From Methanobacteriota archaeon (GTDB taxonomy: Archaea > Thermoplasmatota > Poseidoniia > Poseidoniales > Thalassarchaeaceae): a stretch of DNA of 64,000 nucleotides. Each line of letters opens with the position of its first letter. Within the stretch, counting starts at the first letter, position 1. The notes below the pieces were generated by a model. It was not told where the DNA came from, did no database searches, and saw only the letters and a program-made list of their open reading frames with translations. Both the position numbers and the translations under genes were made by a program. Shown here in pieces: positions 51,129-61,702 of the stretch. The DNA lies in the NCBI GenBank assembly GCA_002716085.1, contig PAYZ01000009.1, positions 29,768 through 93,767 on the forward strand, read 5' to 3'.

Positions 51129-52937
51129 TCAGGAATCTCTCAGAGACAATGCCTGCTGGGCCCATAGCATCTTGGAGACCCTGTCAGGCATCAGTCCCAG
51201 TGCCTCGTTCACCGCGTCTTCAGTGTCTTTGTCCATCTTTGAAATCTGATCGAAAGTGCGAATACCTAGGACCTTCAGCTTCTTCTCTATCTTTACATCG
51301 ACACCCTTGATCTTCGTGAGGTTATCCGACTTCCTATCTCCAGCCTCCCCTATCTGGGCCCAGTTTATTTTCACCATCTTGGCCCCTTCCATTTCAGACT
51401 CATCCGAAATAAGGACCGGCCTCTCAGACCCAGAGTCAACGCCTTCAAGCCTGATAATTGTCTTAGCCTGCTGAGTCCATGACATCTCTTCCACCCTTCC
51501 TGGGACAAACTCCAAGGAATCGTTCACAATGTCCGTGGTCTCCGAATCAAAATTGGAGATCTGCATATAGGTTAGTATTCCCAATGCATTGAGCTTCTTC
51601 TCTGTGAACTGGTCAATACCCTTTATGCTAGTCAGATCGTCCCGTTCACTATCTTCAGCAATCCCGATCTGGGCCCAATCTATCTGATCCTGCCTTTCTG
51701 CGACTCTGTGTAGAATCATCTCTTCTCTCTTGTCCCTTTCTAGCTCTTCAGATAGATGATCAATGTCCTTCCCAGCATGCTCTGCCTTCCGAACTGCATC
51801 TTCCACCCTCTTCTCTGCAGCATCAGCCTCTGCCCGGGCCTCTTCCGCCTCAGCCTCCTCGATTTCTGCTAGCAAACGCGCCTCTTCCGCCTCAGTCTCT
51901 TCTACATCCGCCCTCTTCCTAGCCGCCTCAGCCTCCGCCTTGGCTTCGATAATCTCCTCTTTCGCCTTCTTTAGGGCCTCTTCAACCTCAACCGATCTTT
52001 CCTCCTTCTGGGCCTTCTCTTGCTCCCTTTCCAGAGCCTTCTTTTCGGTCTTAATCTCTTCTTTAGAAGACTCAAGGACCTCTTTCTTTAGAGCCATTTC
52101 AGCTTCAAGCCTCTTCATTTCAGCCTGAATTTGCTCTATGTCTTTTTCAGCTTCGTCAGATTTTTTCTCTGCATCGCTTATCAGGTCTGGATTCTGTCCA
52201 TTGTTCTCTTCCAATGAGGCAACCTGATCCGAATCGTCCTTCACCTCATTCGATACAAGCCTAGGTACCTCAAGTTTATCCTTCTCATCCGTAGAATCAT
52301 ACTCTCCGATTTCAGTAATATCGAAAGAAGAGATCTCGGTTCCATGCATTAGGTTTGAGACCACTTCTTGGATGAATCTCATGGAATTCTTCATTCGGTG
52401 TGTGTCATCAATCTCGTGAAGTAAAACATTCTCACATTCTTCCGCGACCTTCCTTGAGAGGCTGATTGGCACTACTTCGTCGAACTTCCCGTGCATTATC
52501 GCTGTAGGGTGGGCCGGGATTGGCCACGACATCTTCTCCGCCGATTCCATGAACTCCCATGGGAGGACTATGTCAAGATCGTAGCCAGTGTAGCGCCTTT
52601 CTCCAGTGGCCTTCCATGCGTTCCGGCCAGCTTCCTCCATTCCCTCCCAGTTCTCAGCAAGACCAAAGGCGGGGGCGATGAGAAGCAACCTCGTCTCTGC
52701 CTGAGGCCTCAAGGAGGACGCGTTCGCTGCAGCTAGCCCTCCCATAGAGGAGCCAACAACTAGATCGAATCGCTCCTCGTCTAGATGACGAACTAGAACC
52801 TCTGTCTGACTAGCAATGCTCCAACCAAGTTCAGACATTATTGGTGCAGTGACATCCCATCCCAATGCATCCTTCATGTATGTCGGCTTGGATCCTTCAG
52901 GACTGCCTTCGAAACCGTGTGCGAATAGGACCTTCAG
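51129..52937 (-). CDS. Alpha/beta hydrolase with coiled coil and two HhH tails (CTG start)
   Basis: About 602 residues when read from a CTG at 52935-52937. Reading from the first ATG (52877) would cut off the strand and HGFEGSPEGSKP oxyanion loop of the hydrolase. With the CTG the protein begins LKVLFAHGFEGSPEG, as expected for a YqiA-like esterase fold. The CTG has GGAGG seven bases upstream. The hydrolase has VVGSSMGGLAAANA (nucleophile), IMHGKFDEVVP (acid) and DDTHRM (histidine). An acidic coiled coil rich in E, K and A follows at about 240-420. Two copies of a domain of about 75 residues close the protein, each with WAQIG, then DLTxIKG and KKLxxLGI and ending in a WxQQA segment. The same domain ends the protein at 60102-61643. 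The role is unknown. Confidence 0.75.
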   Translation of the reverse strand: MKVLFAHGFEGSPEGSKPTYMKDALGWDVTAPIMSELGWSIASQTEVLVRHLDEERFDLVVGSSMGGLAAANASSLRPQAETRLLLIAPAFGLAENWEGMEEAGRNAWKATGERRYTGYDLDIVLPWEFMESAEKMSWPIPAHPTAIMHGKFDEVVPISLSRKVAEECENVLLHEIDDTHRMKNSMRFIQEVVSNLMHGTEISSFDITEIGEYDSTDEKDKLEVPRLVSNEVKDDSDQVASLEENNGQNPDLISDAEKKSDEAEKDIEQIQAEMKRLEAEMALKKEVLESSKEEIKTEKKALEREQEKAQKEERSVEVEEALKKAKEEIIEAKAEAEAARKRADVEETEAEEARLLAEIEEAEAEEARAEADAAEKRVEDAVRKAEHAGKDIDHLSEELERDKREEMILHRVAERQDQIDWAQIGIAEDSERDDLTSIKGIDQFTEKKLNALGILTYMQISNFDSETTDIVNDSLEFVPGRVEEMSWTQQAKTIIRLEGVDSGSERPVLISDESEMEGAKMVKINWAQIGEAGDRKSDNLTKIKGVDVKIEKKLKVLGIRTFDQISKMDKDTEDAVNEALGLMPDRVSKMLWAQQALSLRDS

Positions 52938-52939
52938 AG

Positions 52940-53377
52940 CTATCCCTCCAAATCGCAGAACGAGATTCTTAGGAACTCGGTATCAGTGACCTCCCTCTCC
53001 ATCGGTGAGCCTTCATCCCCTAGAACTCTCAAGTGAATCTCAGCAGTTACCTCAACTGTTGCTTCGAAAAGATGGCCCCCCCTTACAACATGGTCATCTT
53101 CAGAGGCAACTATGTGAATATGTGTGAATGGCCCATCTGGACCCGGCACGAGGTTTCCTTGCATGGATAGAAGCTCCATGGGCTCTTGTACGGTAATCTT
53201 CTGGTAAACCCCCTCGGAATCAAGGAATCCTATCACGGTATCCCTTACTCTTCCAATCCCGCTAGTTAGTGCTGCCGCAGAAATACCTTGTTCACTAAGC
53301 GCTCTAATCGACTCATGAATCTCCTCCCCCTTGTCGAGTCGGACGAAGAGGTCTCGCCCTATCCGGGTATGTTCCAT
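52940..53377 (-). CDS. PPC/DUF296-domain protein
   Basis: A 145-residue single PPC domain, the trimeric fold seen in plant AT-hook proteins and in bacterial and archaeal DUF296 proteins. HTRIGRDLFVRLDKGEEIHESIRAL is the N-terminal strand. ISAAALTSGIGRVRDTVIGFLD is the core. GPFTHIHIVASEDDHVVRGGHLFEATVEVTAEI holds the conserved histidines, which may bind a metal. It lacks an AT-hook, so DNA binding is not shown. It is directly upstream of the hydrolase/HhH gene and divergent from mcm. Confidence 0.85.
   Translation of the reverse strand: MEHTRIGRDLFVRLDKGEEIHESIRALSEQGISAAALTSGIGRVRDTVIGFLDSEGVYQKITVQEPMELLSMQGNLVPGPDGPFTHIHIVASEDDHVVRGGHLFEATVEVTAEIHLRVLGDEGSPMEREVTDTEFLRISFCDLEG
52945..52949 (-). 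promoter_or_regulatory. Shine-Dalgarno sequence that decides a CTG start
   Basis: GGAGG on the minus strand with exactly seven bases to the CTG at 52937. It lies inside the last codons of the upstream DUF296 gene, whose TAG ends at 52940. No ATG, GTG or TTG in this frame follows until 52877, and an in-frame stop occurs about 15 codons upstream. Confidence 0.6.
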
Positions 53378-53585
53378 GCCACCCCATCCACTGGCAGAAC
53401 TTCAAACTCTCCATCAATCAAACACTCTCGGAGAACTAGAAGATATATTCCACTAGAAGAATTATATTTCCATCAGCGTGTCTTGAAAGAACTACTAATC
53501 TCCAGTGGAAGCAAAGGGGTTGGACTGTCCTACCACACTGTTCATAGGCCGTGTCTACGGAGCTGCAAAGCCGAGCAGTGGAAAA

Positions 53586-55748
53586 ATGACGATGGCAGCA
53601 CATGATGCATCCTCAAGATGGAGGACTTTCCTAGAAGAGGCCAAGGAGTCTGAGGTGCTGACCCTACTTTCTCGTCAGTCGAACTTCCCATTCTTATCCG
53701 TACCTTTCCACGAGCTCCAGATGTTCGATCCAGACTTTGCAGAGGACATCTTGGAATACCCAAAATCGATTCTCTCAGCTGGTTCTAAGACATTAATGGA
53801 GATTTGCAGAGAGAGGGGGGAGGAAATCGACGCCCTACTTCGAGTAGGCGAGCTTCCCAGTGACACAAGGAAACCTCTGAGGGAGATTGGAAGCTCCGAC
53901 ATTGACAAACTCAGAAGCGTCGACGTTATTATCACGAAGATTTCCGAAATAAAGCCCAGGATCCACAGGGCAGTGTTCAAGTGCGAGTCTTGCGGTCATG
54001 ACATAGAAATCGATCAAGAGAACGAGAGGGAGTTGAAGGAGCCACTGAATTGCCCTCAGGCGTTGGGGGGCTGTGGAAGCAGCAGGCCTGCAACTAGGTT
54101 CGACTTGGTCCTGATTAGCTCAAGAATGGTGAACAACCAGTGGATTGAGATCCAGGAGCAGCCAGAAAATGTACCTAGTGGGGCACAACCAAGTAGGGGG
54201 ATGGTATTGATCGAGGGCGACCAAGTGAACAAGCACCTTCCCGGTGAAAGGGTTACTGCAAACGTCATCCCAATAGTAAGGACTCACGTAAAGAACAGGA
54301 AGAAGACACCCATGTTCGACGTAATTTTCCACCTAATTAGCTCTGAACACGAGAGTACCCCCTTTACTGAAATTACCATTGATGAGGAGGATAGCGCGAG
54401 GATTATCGAGATCTCAAAGAGGGAAGACCTGATGTCACTTGTCCAGAAGTCAATCGCACCTTCTGTTTTCGCTACAGGGATTCTCGGGCACGTCAAGCGC
54501 TCTCTGGCTCTGCAGCTTTTTGGAGGAGTATCCAGACGACTGAATGATAAAACTAGATCGAGAGGGGACATCCATATCTTACTGATGGGAGATCCTGGTG
54601 TAGCTAAATCTCACCTATTGACGTTCATCTCCGAACTATCCCCAAGGGGAAGGTTCGCTACAGGCGGGGGCGTCTCGGGAGCAGGACTTACAGCAGCTGC
54701 AGTTAGAGATGCCTTCGGAGATGGGAGATTTGCCCTGGAGGCAGGCGTACTACCTCTTTCCGACAGGGGTTTGGCAGCTATAGATGAGTTCGACAAGATC
54801 TCCGACGATGACAGAAGGATGATGCATCCTGCTATGGAGCAGCAACAGGTCCACGTTGCCAAGGGGGGGATTACTGCCACCTTGCATTCTAGGTGTTCAA
54901 TTCTTGCAGCTGCGAATCCAAAGGATGGCCGCTTTAGCAAGAGGGGCCCAAATCAGAGCGTCATGAGATCATTTCAGGAGACAGGGCTACCACCTCCTCT
55001 CGCATCCAGATTCGATATTATTTGGATGATTAGGGATGAAATTAGGATCCACGACGACGAGAGAATTGCTAGGCACATCTTGGACAACCGAACCTCTGGA
55101 AAGAGTGAGGCTGTCTTAGAGGGGAGCATCGAATTGGCCCAATCTGACTCCTCGGAAGAAACCGTAATTACGAAATCAAAGGAGGGTGAGGAGCATCTTA
55201 CCCAGGAATTCCTAAGGAAGTACATTGCATTTGCGAAGAGAACAATACACCCACAACTGGACGAGGATGCAAAGGCCGAGATTCTAAAGTACTACACGGA
55301 GGAGAGGCAGTCCTTCGGCAGAGAAGATCAGTTCCAGTCCGATCAGTCAGATAGGGAATCTGTGATACCAATCACGGCGAGAGCTCTAGAGGCCCTGATC
55401 AGACTCACAGAAGCCCATGCAAGAATGCACCTCAATGAAGTGGCTACTTCACACGATGCAAGGGTCGCACTTGCGGTGTTCAAGCATTGGAGGGAGGAGT
55501 CCGGGATAGAAGACGAATCAGAGCTTCATTCCGGAGTCTCGGTTAGGGTGAGATCAAACAACTCCACAATTAGGCAGATGATTCGAGAAATTTGTTCAGA
55601 GCGTGGAGGGATAGCAGAGAGAACTCAGATTTACAACTCGGCAATATCCAGAGGAATTACAGAGTCAGAGGTGGACAATGTCATCTCCAGGATGCTAACT
55701 AGCGGAGAACTTTTCAGCCCCAGAATGGATCACTTCTCTTTCGCCTAA
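53586..55748 (+). CDS. mcm: Replicative helicase MCM
   Basis: The archaeal MCM hexameric 3'-5' helicase, about 720 residues. The likely start is ATG 53586 or 53592 (MAAHDASSRWRTFLEE); the frame is open further upstream from a GTG at 53505. The N-terminal domain contains the zinc site (CESCG, then CPQALGGCG) and a beta-hairpin. The AAA+ core has Walker A GDPGVAKSHLL (about 335), Walker B AAIDEFDKI (about 397), sensor 1 CSILAAANP and arginine finger ASRFDIIW. An insert rich in Ser/Glu follows, and a winged helix forms the C-terminus (about 650-720). There is no intein. It is co-directional with gatE, 18 bases apart. Confidence 0.95.
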   Translation: MTMAAHDASSRWRTFLEEAKESEVLTLLSRQSNFPFLSVPFHELQMFDPDFAEDILEYPKSILSAGSKTLMEICRERGEEIDALLRVGELPSDTRKPLREIGSSDIDKLRSVDVIITKISEIKPRIHRAVFKCESCGHDIEIDQENERELKEPLNCPQALGGCGSSRPATRFDLVLISSRMVNNQWIEIQEQPENVPSGAQPSRGMVLIEGDQVNKHLPGERVTANVIPIVRTHVKNRKKTPMFDVIFHLISSEHESTPFTEITIDEEDSARIIEISKREDLMSLVQKSIAPSVFATGILGHVKRSLALQLFGGVSRRLNDKTRSRGDIHILLMGDPGVAKSHLLTFISELSPRGRFATGGGVSGAGLTAAAVRDAFGDGRFALEAGVLPLSDRGLAAIDEFDKISDDDRRMMHPAMEQQQVHVAKGGITATLHSRCSILAAANPKDGRFSKRGPNQSVMRSFQETGLPPPLASRFDIIWMIRDEIRIHDDERIARHILDNRTSGKSEAVLEGSIELAQSDSSEETVITKSKEGEEHLTQEFLRKYIAFAKRTIHPQLDEDAKAEILKYYTEERQSFGREDQFQSDQSDRESVIPITARALEALIRLTEAHARMHLNEVATSHDARVALAVFKHWREESGIEDESELHSGVSVRVRSNNSTIRQMIREICSERGGIAERTQIYNSAISRGITESEVDNVISRMLTSGELFSPRMDHFSFA

Positions 55749-55766
55749 TTCCGTTTAGCCTATGAG

Positions 55767-57818
55767 ATGGGACCCTCTCTGAACACCATAATGGAGCCCA
55801 TTGGCGACATCGTGGATCCCGCTTCACTTGACCCAGTTGCCCTGGGCTTCATGTGCGGATTAGAGATTCATCAACAGCTGGCAACTGACAAGCTTCATTC
55901 CAGGATGCCCAGTAAGCTATATGATTACAAGGCCGAGGAAATACCTTCTGAGTGGAATAGGTCCACAAGGAGGCTCCGAGCCTCTAGAGGAGAGGCAGGA
56001 GAAACAGATATTGCAGCAAGGTTCGAGCAGCGCAGGAACAGAAAGTTCGAGTACGTTCAACCTCCAAATGCTGGGCTAATAGAACTGGACGAGGCTCCCC
56101 CAAGGAATCACGATTCCAATGCCGTGGATGTGGCTCTCACAATTTCAGCTATGATGGGAGCAAAGCCAATCCCTCATCTCCAGGCAATGAGGAAGACAGT
56201 AGTTGATGGATCAAATACTAGCGGTTTCCAGAGGACTACCATTGTTGCAACGAGTGGAGCGATCAAAGCAGGACCGGCACGGGTGGGTATAGATCTAATA
56301 TCTCTCGAAGAGGACTCTGCAAGGAAGTTGGAGGCGCGCTCATCAGAATCTGGCGAGACTGTGGTTTACAATCTTGACAGGCTGGGAACGCCTCTCGTCG
56401 AGGTGGCAACTGCCCCTGATATACGATCACCAGAGCATGCGAAAGAGACAGCAATGGCCCTGGGCAGGATGCTAAGGGACACTAGGAGAGTTAGAAGGGG
56501 ACTGGGGTCGATCAGGCAGGATCTCAACGTTAGCATTGATTGTGGAGACAGAGTTGAAATCAAGGGTTGCCAAGACTTGGGATGGATTCCCCAAATAATC
56601 AGGCTGGAGATGGCAAGGCAGCTTCATTTCTATCGTCTCGCTAACGAATTACGTAGTGAGGCCAATCTCCCTCCACTGCCCCCTGACAGGAGGGAAGACT
56701 CCATTCCAGTCGAGAACAGGGTCTCCTTAGCAGTCTCAAACAGGATTCAGCTTGACCTTCATGACATAACCGAATTGTTCTCTTCCTCTCAATCTGAGTT
56801 GGTTTCTTCTTCGTTGGGGACGGGCCATTCTGTTCTAGCTACATCTCTCCCCGGTTTCTCCGGACGTCTCGGTAAGAAGGAAGACGGAGATGGCCCCCAA
56901 CTACCCAGGCTAGGGAGAGAATTGGCTAGTGCTGCTAAGCTTGCCGGGGTCGCAGGGATTTTCCAATCTGACGAACTTCCTGCATACGGGATATCACAAT
57001 CAGAAGTAGATTCAGTGAGATCAGCACTTTCTCTGAAGGATCAGGACGCCTTCGTAATATGCGTCGCTCCTAGGTGGCAGGGGGAATTAGCACTGGAATC
57101 AGTTGTTTTCAGGGCTAGGATGTCATTCCACAGAATTCCCCAGGAGGTCAGAAACGTGGTTATTAGGAAGGGGAAGCCAGAGGACGGGACGACCACCGCA
57201 TTGCGCCCACTACCCGGAGGTGCCAGAATGTATCCCGAGACCGACATCCCGGTCTTGGAGATCTCTCCCGAAAGGTGGAGTTCGATATGCGAAAACCTCC
57301 CATTGACAGCCCAAGAGAGGAAGGAGCGGCTAAACGGTCTGGACCTGTCCTCAAACCAAGTAGAGGCACTACTAAACGGCGAGATTGACGACCTTCTTTT
57401 CAAGGGCATCGAGGGGCCTCTCGAGCTCCCTCCGAAGGCCTGGGCAAGTGCTCTGCTGGAAAACGGCACCGACAAGCCAAACGCGCTGGCGGCATCGGTC
57501 CATCTCCGAGAAAGTGGTTCGTTGACCAGGGAGGGGGCCGAGACGCTACTCGAAGAATCGGTGGAAGCACCCGTAGAAGAATTGATTTCTTGGATGTCAT
57601 CAGAATCTGAGTCTCGGGGCTTCCTCCCCGCTGACACATCCTCAATCGAGCAGGCAGTAGATGCTGTAATCAGAGAGCGGCAAGACTTCATCGAAGAGAG
57701 AGGAGTGGGCGCGATCGGTCCTCTCATGGGCATGGTGATGCAGAAGCTAGGGGGTTCCGCTGACGGGAAGGCAGTCAGCAAAATCCTGAGGGATAGGATT
57801 AATCAGAAAATCGATTGA
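55767..57818 (+). CDS. gatE: Glu-tRNA(Gln) amidotransferase subunit E
   Basis: The archaeal-specific subunit that, with GatD, converts Glu-tRNA(Gln) to Gln-tRNA(Gln). 683 residues, slightly longer than usual. CGLEIHQQLATDKLHSRMPS and TSGFQRTTIVATSGAI are the catalytic cradle motifs. NLDRLGTPLVEVATAPDI and GSIRQDLNVSIDCGDRVEIKG follow as in GatB/E. An inserted AspRS-like region lies in the middle, and a YqeY-like tail (GPLMGMVMQKLGGSADGKAV) ends the protein. The start could be ATG 55767 or ATG 55791. No gatD is in the window. Confidence 0.93.
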   Translation: MGPSLNTIMEPIGDIVDPASLDPVALGFMCGLEIHQQLATDKLHSRMPSKLYDYKAEEIPSEWNRSTRRLRASRGEAGETDIAARFEQRRNRKFEYVQPPNAGLIELDEAPPRNHDSNAVDVALTISAMMGAKPIPHLQAMRKTVVDGSNTSGFQRTTIVATSGAIKAGPARVGIDLISLEEDSARKLEARSSESGETVVYNLDRLGTPLVEVATAPDIRSPEHAKETAMALGRMLRDTRRVRRGLGSIRQDLNVSIDCGDRVEIKGCQDLGWIPQIIRLEMARQLHFYRLANELRSEANLPPLPPDRREDSIPVENRVSLAVSNRIQLDLHDITELFSSSQSELVSSSLGTGHSVLATSLPGFSGRLGKKEDGDGPQLPRLGRELASAAKLAGVAGIFQSDELPAYGISQSEVDSVRSALSLKDQDAFVICVAPRWQGELALESVVFRARMSFHRIPQEVRNVVIRKGKPEDGTTTALRPLPGGARMYPETDIPVLEISPERWSSICENLPLTAQERKERLNGLDLSSNQVEALLNGEIDDLLFKGIEGPLELPPKAWASALLENGTDKPNALAASVHLRESGSLTREGAETLLEESVEAPVEELISWMSSESESRGFLPADTSSIEQAVDAVIRERQDFIEERGVGAIGPLMGMVMQKLGGSADGKAVSKILRDRINQKID

Positions 57819-57899
57819 CACGCGATCAAGAATTGATAACTGATATCCTCAAAATTAACAACTATATTCATAGACCTATTTTTTCAAACATTGAAATCT

Positions 57900-58451
57900 A
57901 TGTCTGATATGTTGAAAACGACATCTGTATTGGCACTAGTTGCTCTGATTCTAATCTCCCCCTGGATCCAGGAAAGGCTTTCAGAAGAGGCGACCAAATT
58001 CATAGAAGACAATGAATCTGCACACGACGGCCTCCCAACCGAGTGGGAGGGCAAGCAGGTAATCTGCATCCACTTCCCAGCATCCTCTCCGCATGACGAG
58101 TTTTCACACGGCGTCACCATGATTGGGGCCGATGGTTCTGATCTGGGGGTGAACGAAGACCTCAACAGGACAGGAGCTTGCGTTGGTGGATTCGATGGGT
58201 ACTCCAATGGATTGGATTTCATGATGGACTCCACAAGAATGGCAAGCGGGGCCCTTTCCGTAGGTTACGAAGTAGGTCAATGGGGAGTTTTCGTCCATAC
58301 TATCGGAGGCCTGAATGTAGATTCTTTGACGGGGGATTTCAATGGGGCGTATTGGCAACTAGATCACAATGGGGAGTATTCAATGGTAGGGATTGGTGAC
58401 TTAGAGATGTCCGAGGGCGATATAATCACATGGAGCATCGGTACTTGGTGA
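57900..58451 (+). CDS. Exported DUF4430 protein, possible corrinoid-binding protein
   Basis: About 183 residues from ATG 57900. The N-terminal segment TSVLALVALILISPWI is a signal peptide or anchor. The C-terminal half contains SLTGDFNGAYWQLDHNGEYS and MVGIGDLEMSEGDIITWSIG, the pattern of DUF4430, the domain shared with the C-terminal part of transcobalamin and intrinsic factor. The next gene, 50 bases on, encodes an S-component-like membrane protein, so the pair could take up cobalamin or another corrinoid. Binding is inferred from domain and context. Confidence 0.7.
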   Translation: MSDMLKTTSVLALVALILISPWIQERLSEEATKFIEDNESAHDGLPTEWEGKQVICIHFPASSPHDEFSHGVTMIGADGSDLGVNEDLNRTGACVGGFDGYSNGLDFMMDSTRMASGALSVGYEVGQWGVFVHTIGGLNVDSLTGDFNGAYWQLDHNGEYSMVGIGDLEMSEGDIITWSIGTW

Positions 58452-58501
58452 ATTCGCAAGTATGAAGTGATGGGGGCCTTCCAGAGGAACGGGGTGAATG
58501 A

Positions 58502-59155
58502 TTGTACGACTTTCATAATGTTTCATTGTCCCCAATCCAGTCGCTTTTCCTGAATATCGCAATTCTATCGATTATCGTCCTATCCCTGATTAGGAGCGAG
58601 CGATCTTTGAGGGACCAGAGCCAGTGGGGACTGCTGTTCCTGCTCGCAGTCTTCGGAGTGTCGGGAAGGATCCTTCTAGACCCGATACCAAATGTTCAGC
58701 CGGTAACGGTCCTAGTCCTATTTGCAGGTGCGTACTTTGGAGCCCCTCGCGCTATTGCACTTGCAGCGACCATTGCGCTGGCATCGAACGTCATACTTCT
58801 CGGACACGGACCTTGGACGCTATTTCAGGCTCTGGGATGGGGGCTTGTAGGTATTGTTGGCTCCCAACTGTCGGATAGCTTGCTCGTTAATGGAGAGATT
58901 AGAGTTAATCGGATGGCTTTTTTGGCGGCCATCTTGGGCTTCGTCTTCAATTGGATTGTATCACTTAGCATCCTCATTGAAACAGGGTCATCCATGATGA
59001 TCCCGTATTTGCTGAATGGTCTGGTCTTCGATCTTTATCACGCAGCTGGAAATGTGGTATTCGTCGCTTGGATGGCAGTTCCCCTTGGAGATATGATGGC
59101 TCGTCACAGGACAACTAGAAACCCAGATGCGGTGAGAGAAGTTGCCTCGATATGA
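58502..59155 (+). CDS. ECF-type transporter substrate-binding membrane (S) component
   Basis: A 217-residue membrane protein with about six hydrophobic segments. LDPIPNVQPVTVLVLFAGAYFG followed by GHGPWTLFQALGWGLVGIVG is the pattern of the ECF S components related to the cobalamin carrier CbrT. The start is TTG at 58502, directly after an in-frame stop and preceded by GGGGTGA; no in-frame ATG lies near the N-terminus. It follows the DUF4430 gene and overlaps the Pth2 frame. The energising ATPase and T subunits are not in the window. Confidence 0.72.
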   Translation: MYDFHNVSLSPIQSLFLNIAILSIIVLSLIRSERSLRDQSQWGLLFLLAVFGVSGRILLDPIPNVQPVTVLVLFAGAYFGAPRAIALAATIALASNVILLGHGPWTLFQALGWGLVGIVGSQLSDSLLVNGEIRVNRMAFLAAILGFVFNWIVSLSILIETGSSMMIPYLLNGLVFDLYHAAGNVVFVAWMAVPLGDMMARHRTTRNPDAVREVASI

Positions 59156-59510
59156 AGAGCTAACCATGGTCCTTGTGACTAGGGAGGATCTCCGACTGTC
59201 GAAAGGGAAGCTAGCAGCTCAGTGCTCACATGCCGCTGCAGAGTGTGTTTTGAAAGCAAAAAGAAGCGACCCCAGGTCCTTGGACAATTACATCAGGAGG
59301 GGGGCAAGAAAAATAGTCTGCAAGGTTTCAGATCTAGTGGCTCTAAAGAAGGCCTTCTCAAGAGCAAAGAAATCAGGCCTAGTCTGTCACCTAGTAAAGG
59401 ATGCTGGGCACACAGAAATTCCCCCCGGAACAGAAACCGTAGTCGGCATAGGGCCAGGTCCAAGGAATGAGATTGACAAGATCACAGGTGACCTTCCTCT
59501 TGTAAGTTAG
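59142..59510 (+). CDS. pth2: Peptidyl-tRNA hydrolase, archaeal Pth2 type
   Basis: Releases peptides from peptidyl-tRNA. 122 residues. TMVLVTREDLRLSKGKLAAQCSHAAAE is the family N-terminus, with the lysine and histidine of the active site. KKSGLVCHLVKDAGHTEIPPGTETVVGIGP is the conserved C-terminal block. The start is TTG at 59142, overlapping the S-component stop, or ATG at 59166. Confidence 0.94.
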   Translation: MPRYEELTMVLVTREDLRLSKGKLAAQCSHAAAECVLKAKRSDPRSLDNYIRRGARKIVCKVSDLVALKKAFSRAKKSGLVCHLVKDAGHTEIPPGTETVVGIGPGPRNEIDKITGDLPLVS

Positions 59511-59576
59511 AAGCACTAAGAAAAACCCCGTTTCATTTTCCAGAAGAGTCTTGAGCTTGCTCTTGTTGGGACCATT

Positions 59577-60101
59577 GTGGTTACCCAAGCCCCGTTGTCG
59601 GAAGAGATCAGGTCGGCACTTCTTGAACAATGTGATGGGATTAGCGGTTTGACAAGATGGTTAGACGGAATCGACAGGAGACCGGGTCTGGAAGAGCTCG
59701 ACTCACGACTATCCAATTTGGAGATTAATATCGAGGCTCTGGAAGAATGCATCGGATACTCGGAAGACGGGTACCAGAGGAACGTGATAAAGAAGAATGA
59801 GCATTACGAACTAGTGGCGATATGCTGGACACCCGGTCAGGACACCCCGATCCATGACCACGTAGGAAGCGATTGCGCATTCCTAATCGTGTCAGGAGTC
59901 TCAACAGAGACAACTTACAGAACCAGAGATGACGGCTCCGCCTTCCCAGTTTCAACCAGGAGGTACATGCCGGGTGAGGTCTGCGCCGCAAAAGAGCCAG
60001 ACATCCACAGGGTTTCGAATGACGAGGGTTCCAATCTAATCAATTTGCACGTTTATACTCCGCCACTGAGTGGATTCAAAATCTACTCGGAAGCTAGTTG
60101 A
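59577..60101 (+). CDS. Cysteine dioxygenase
   Basis: A 174-residue cupin that should oxidise L-cysteine to cysteine sulfinate. The iron ligands are H93 and H95 in PIHDHVGSDC, plus H144 in DIHRVSN. YQRNVI supplies R68, the counterpart of the carboxylate-binding Arg60 of rat CDO. LHVYTPPL supplies H158 and Y160, the counterparts of His155 and Tyr157. C100 aligns with Cys93, so the Cys-Tyr crosslinked cofactor of animal enzymes is possible; most bacterial enzymes have Gly there. The start is GTG at 59577. It lies directly against the convergent coiled-coil gene. Confidence 0.85.
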   Translation: MVTQAPLSEEIRSALLEQCDGISGLTRWLDGIDRRPGLEELDSRLSNLEINIEALEECIGYSEDGYQRNVIKKNEHYELVAICWTPGQDTPIHDHVGSDCAFLIVSGVSTETTYRTRDDGSAFPVSTRRYMPGEVCAAKEPDIHRVSNDEGSNLINLHVYTPPLSGFKIYSEAS

Positions 60102-61643
<1,542 letters not shown>

Positions 61644-61702
61644 TTAAGGATTTGACCAAAATATCTAGCAATCTAATTTTCTAGGATTCTCTCCAAAAAC
61701 CC

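Noticed and set aside
53378-53585. A small gene in the spacer between the DUF296 and mcm genes
   Set aside because: The open frames there are short, lack a ribosome binding site and give low-complexity peptides; the region is better explained as divergent promoters (TATATT near 53443 and TTATATT near 53462).
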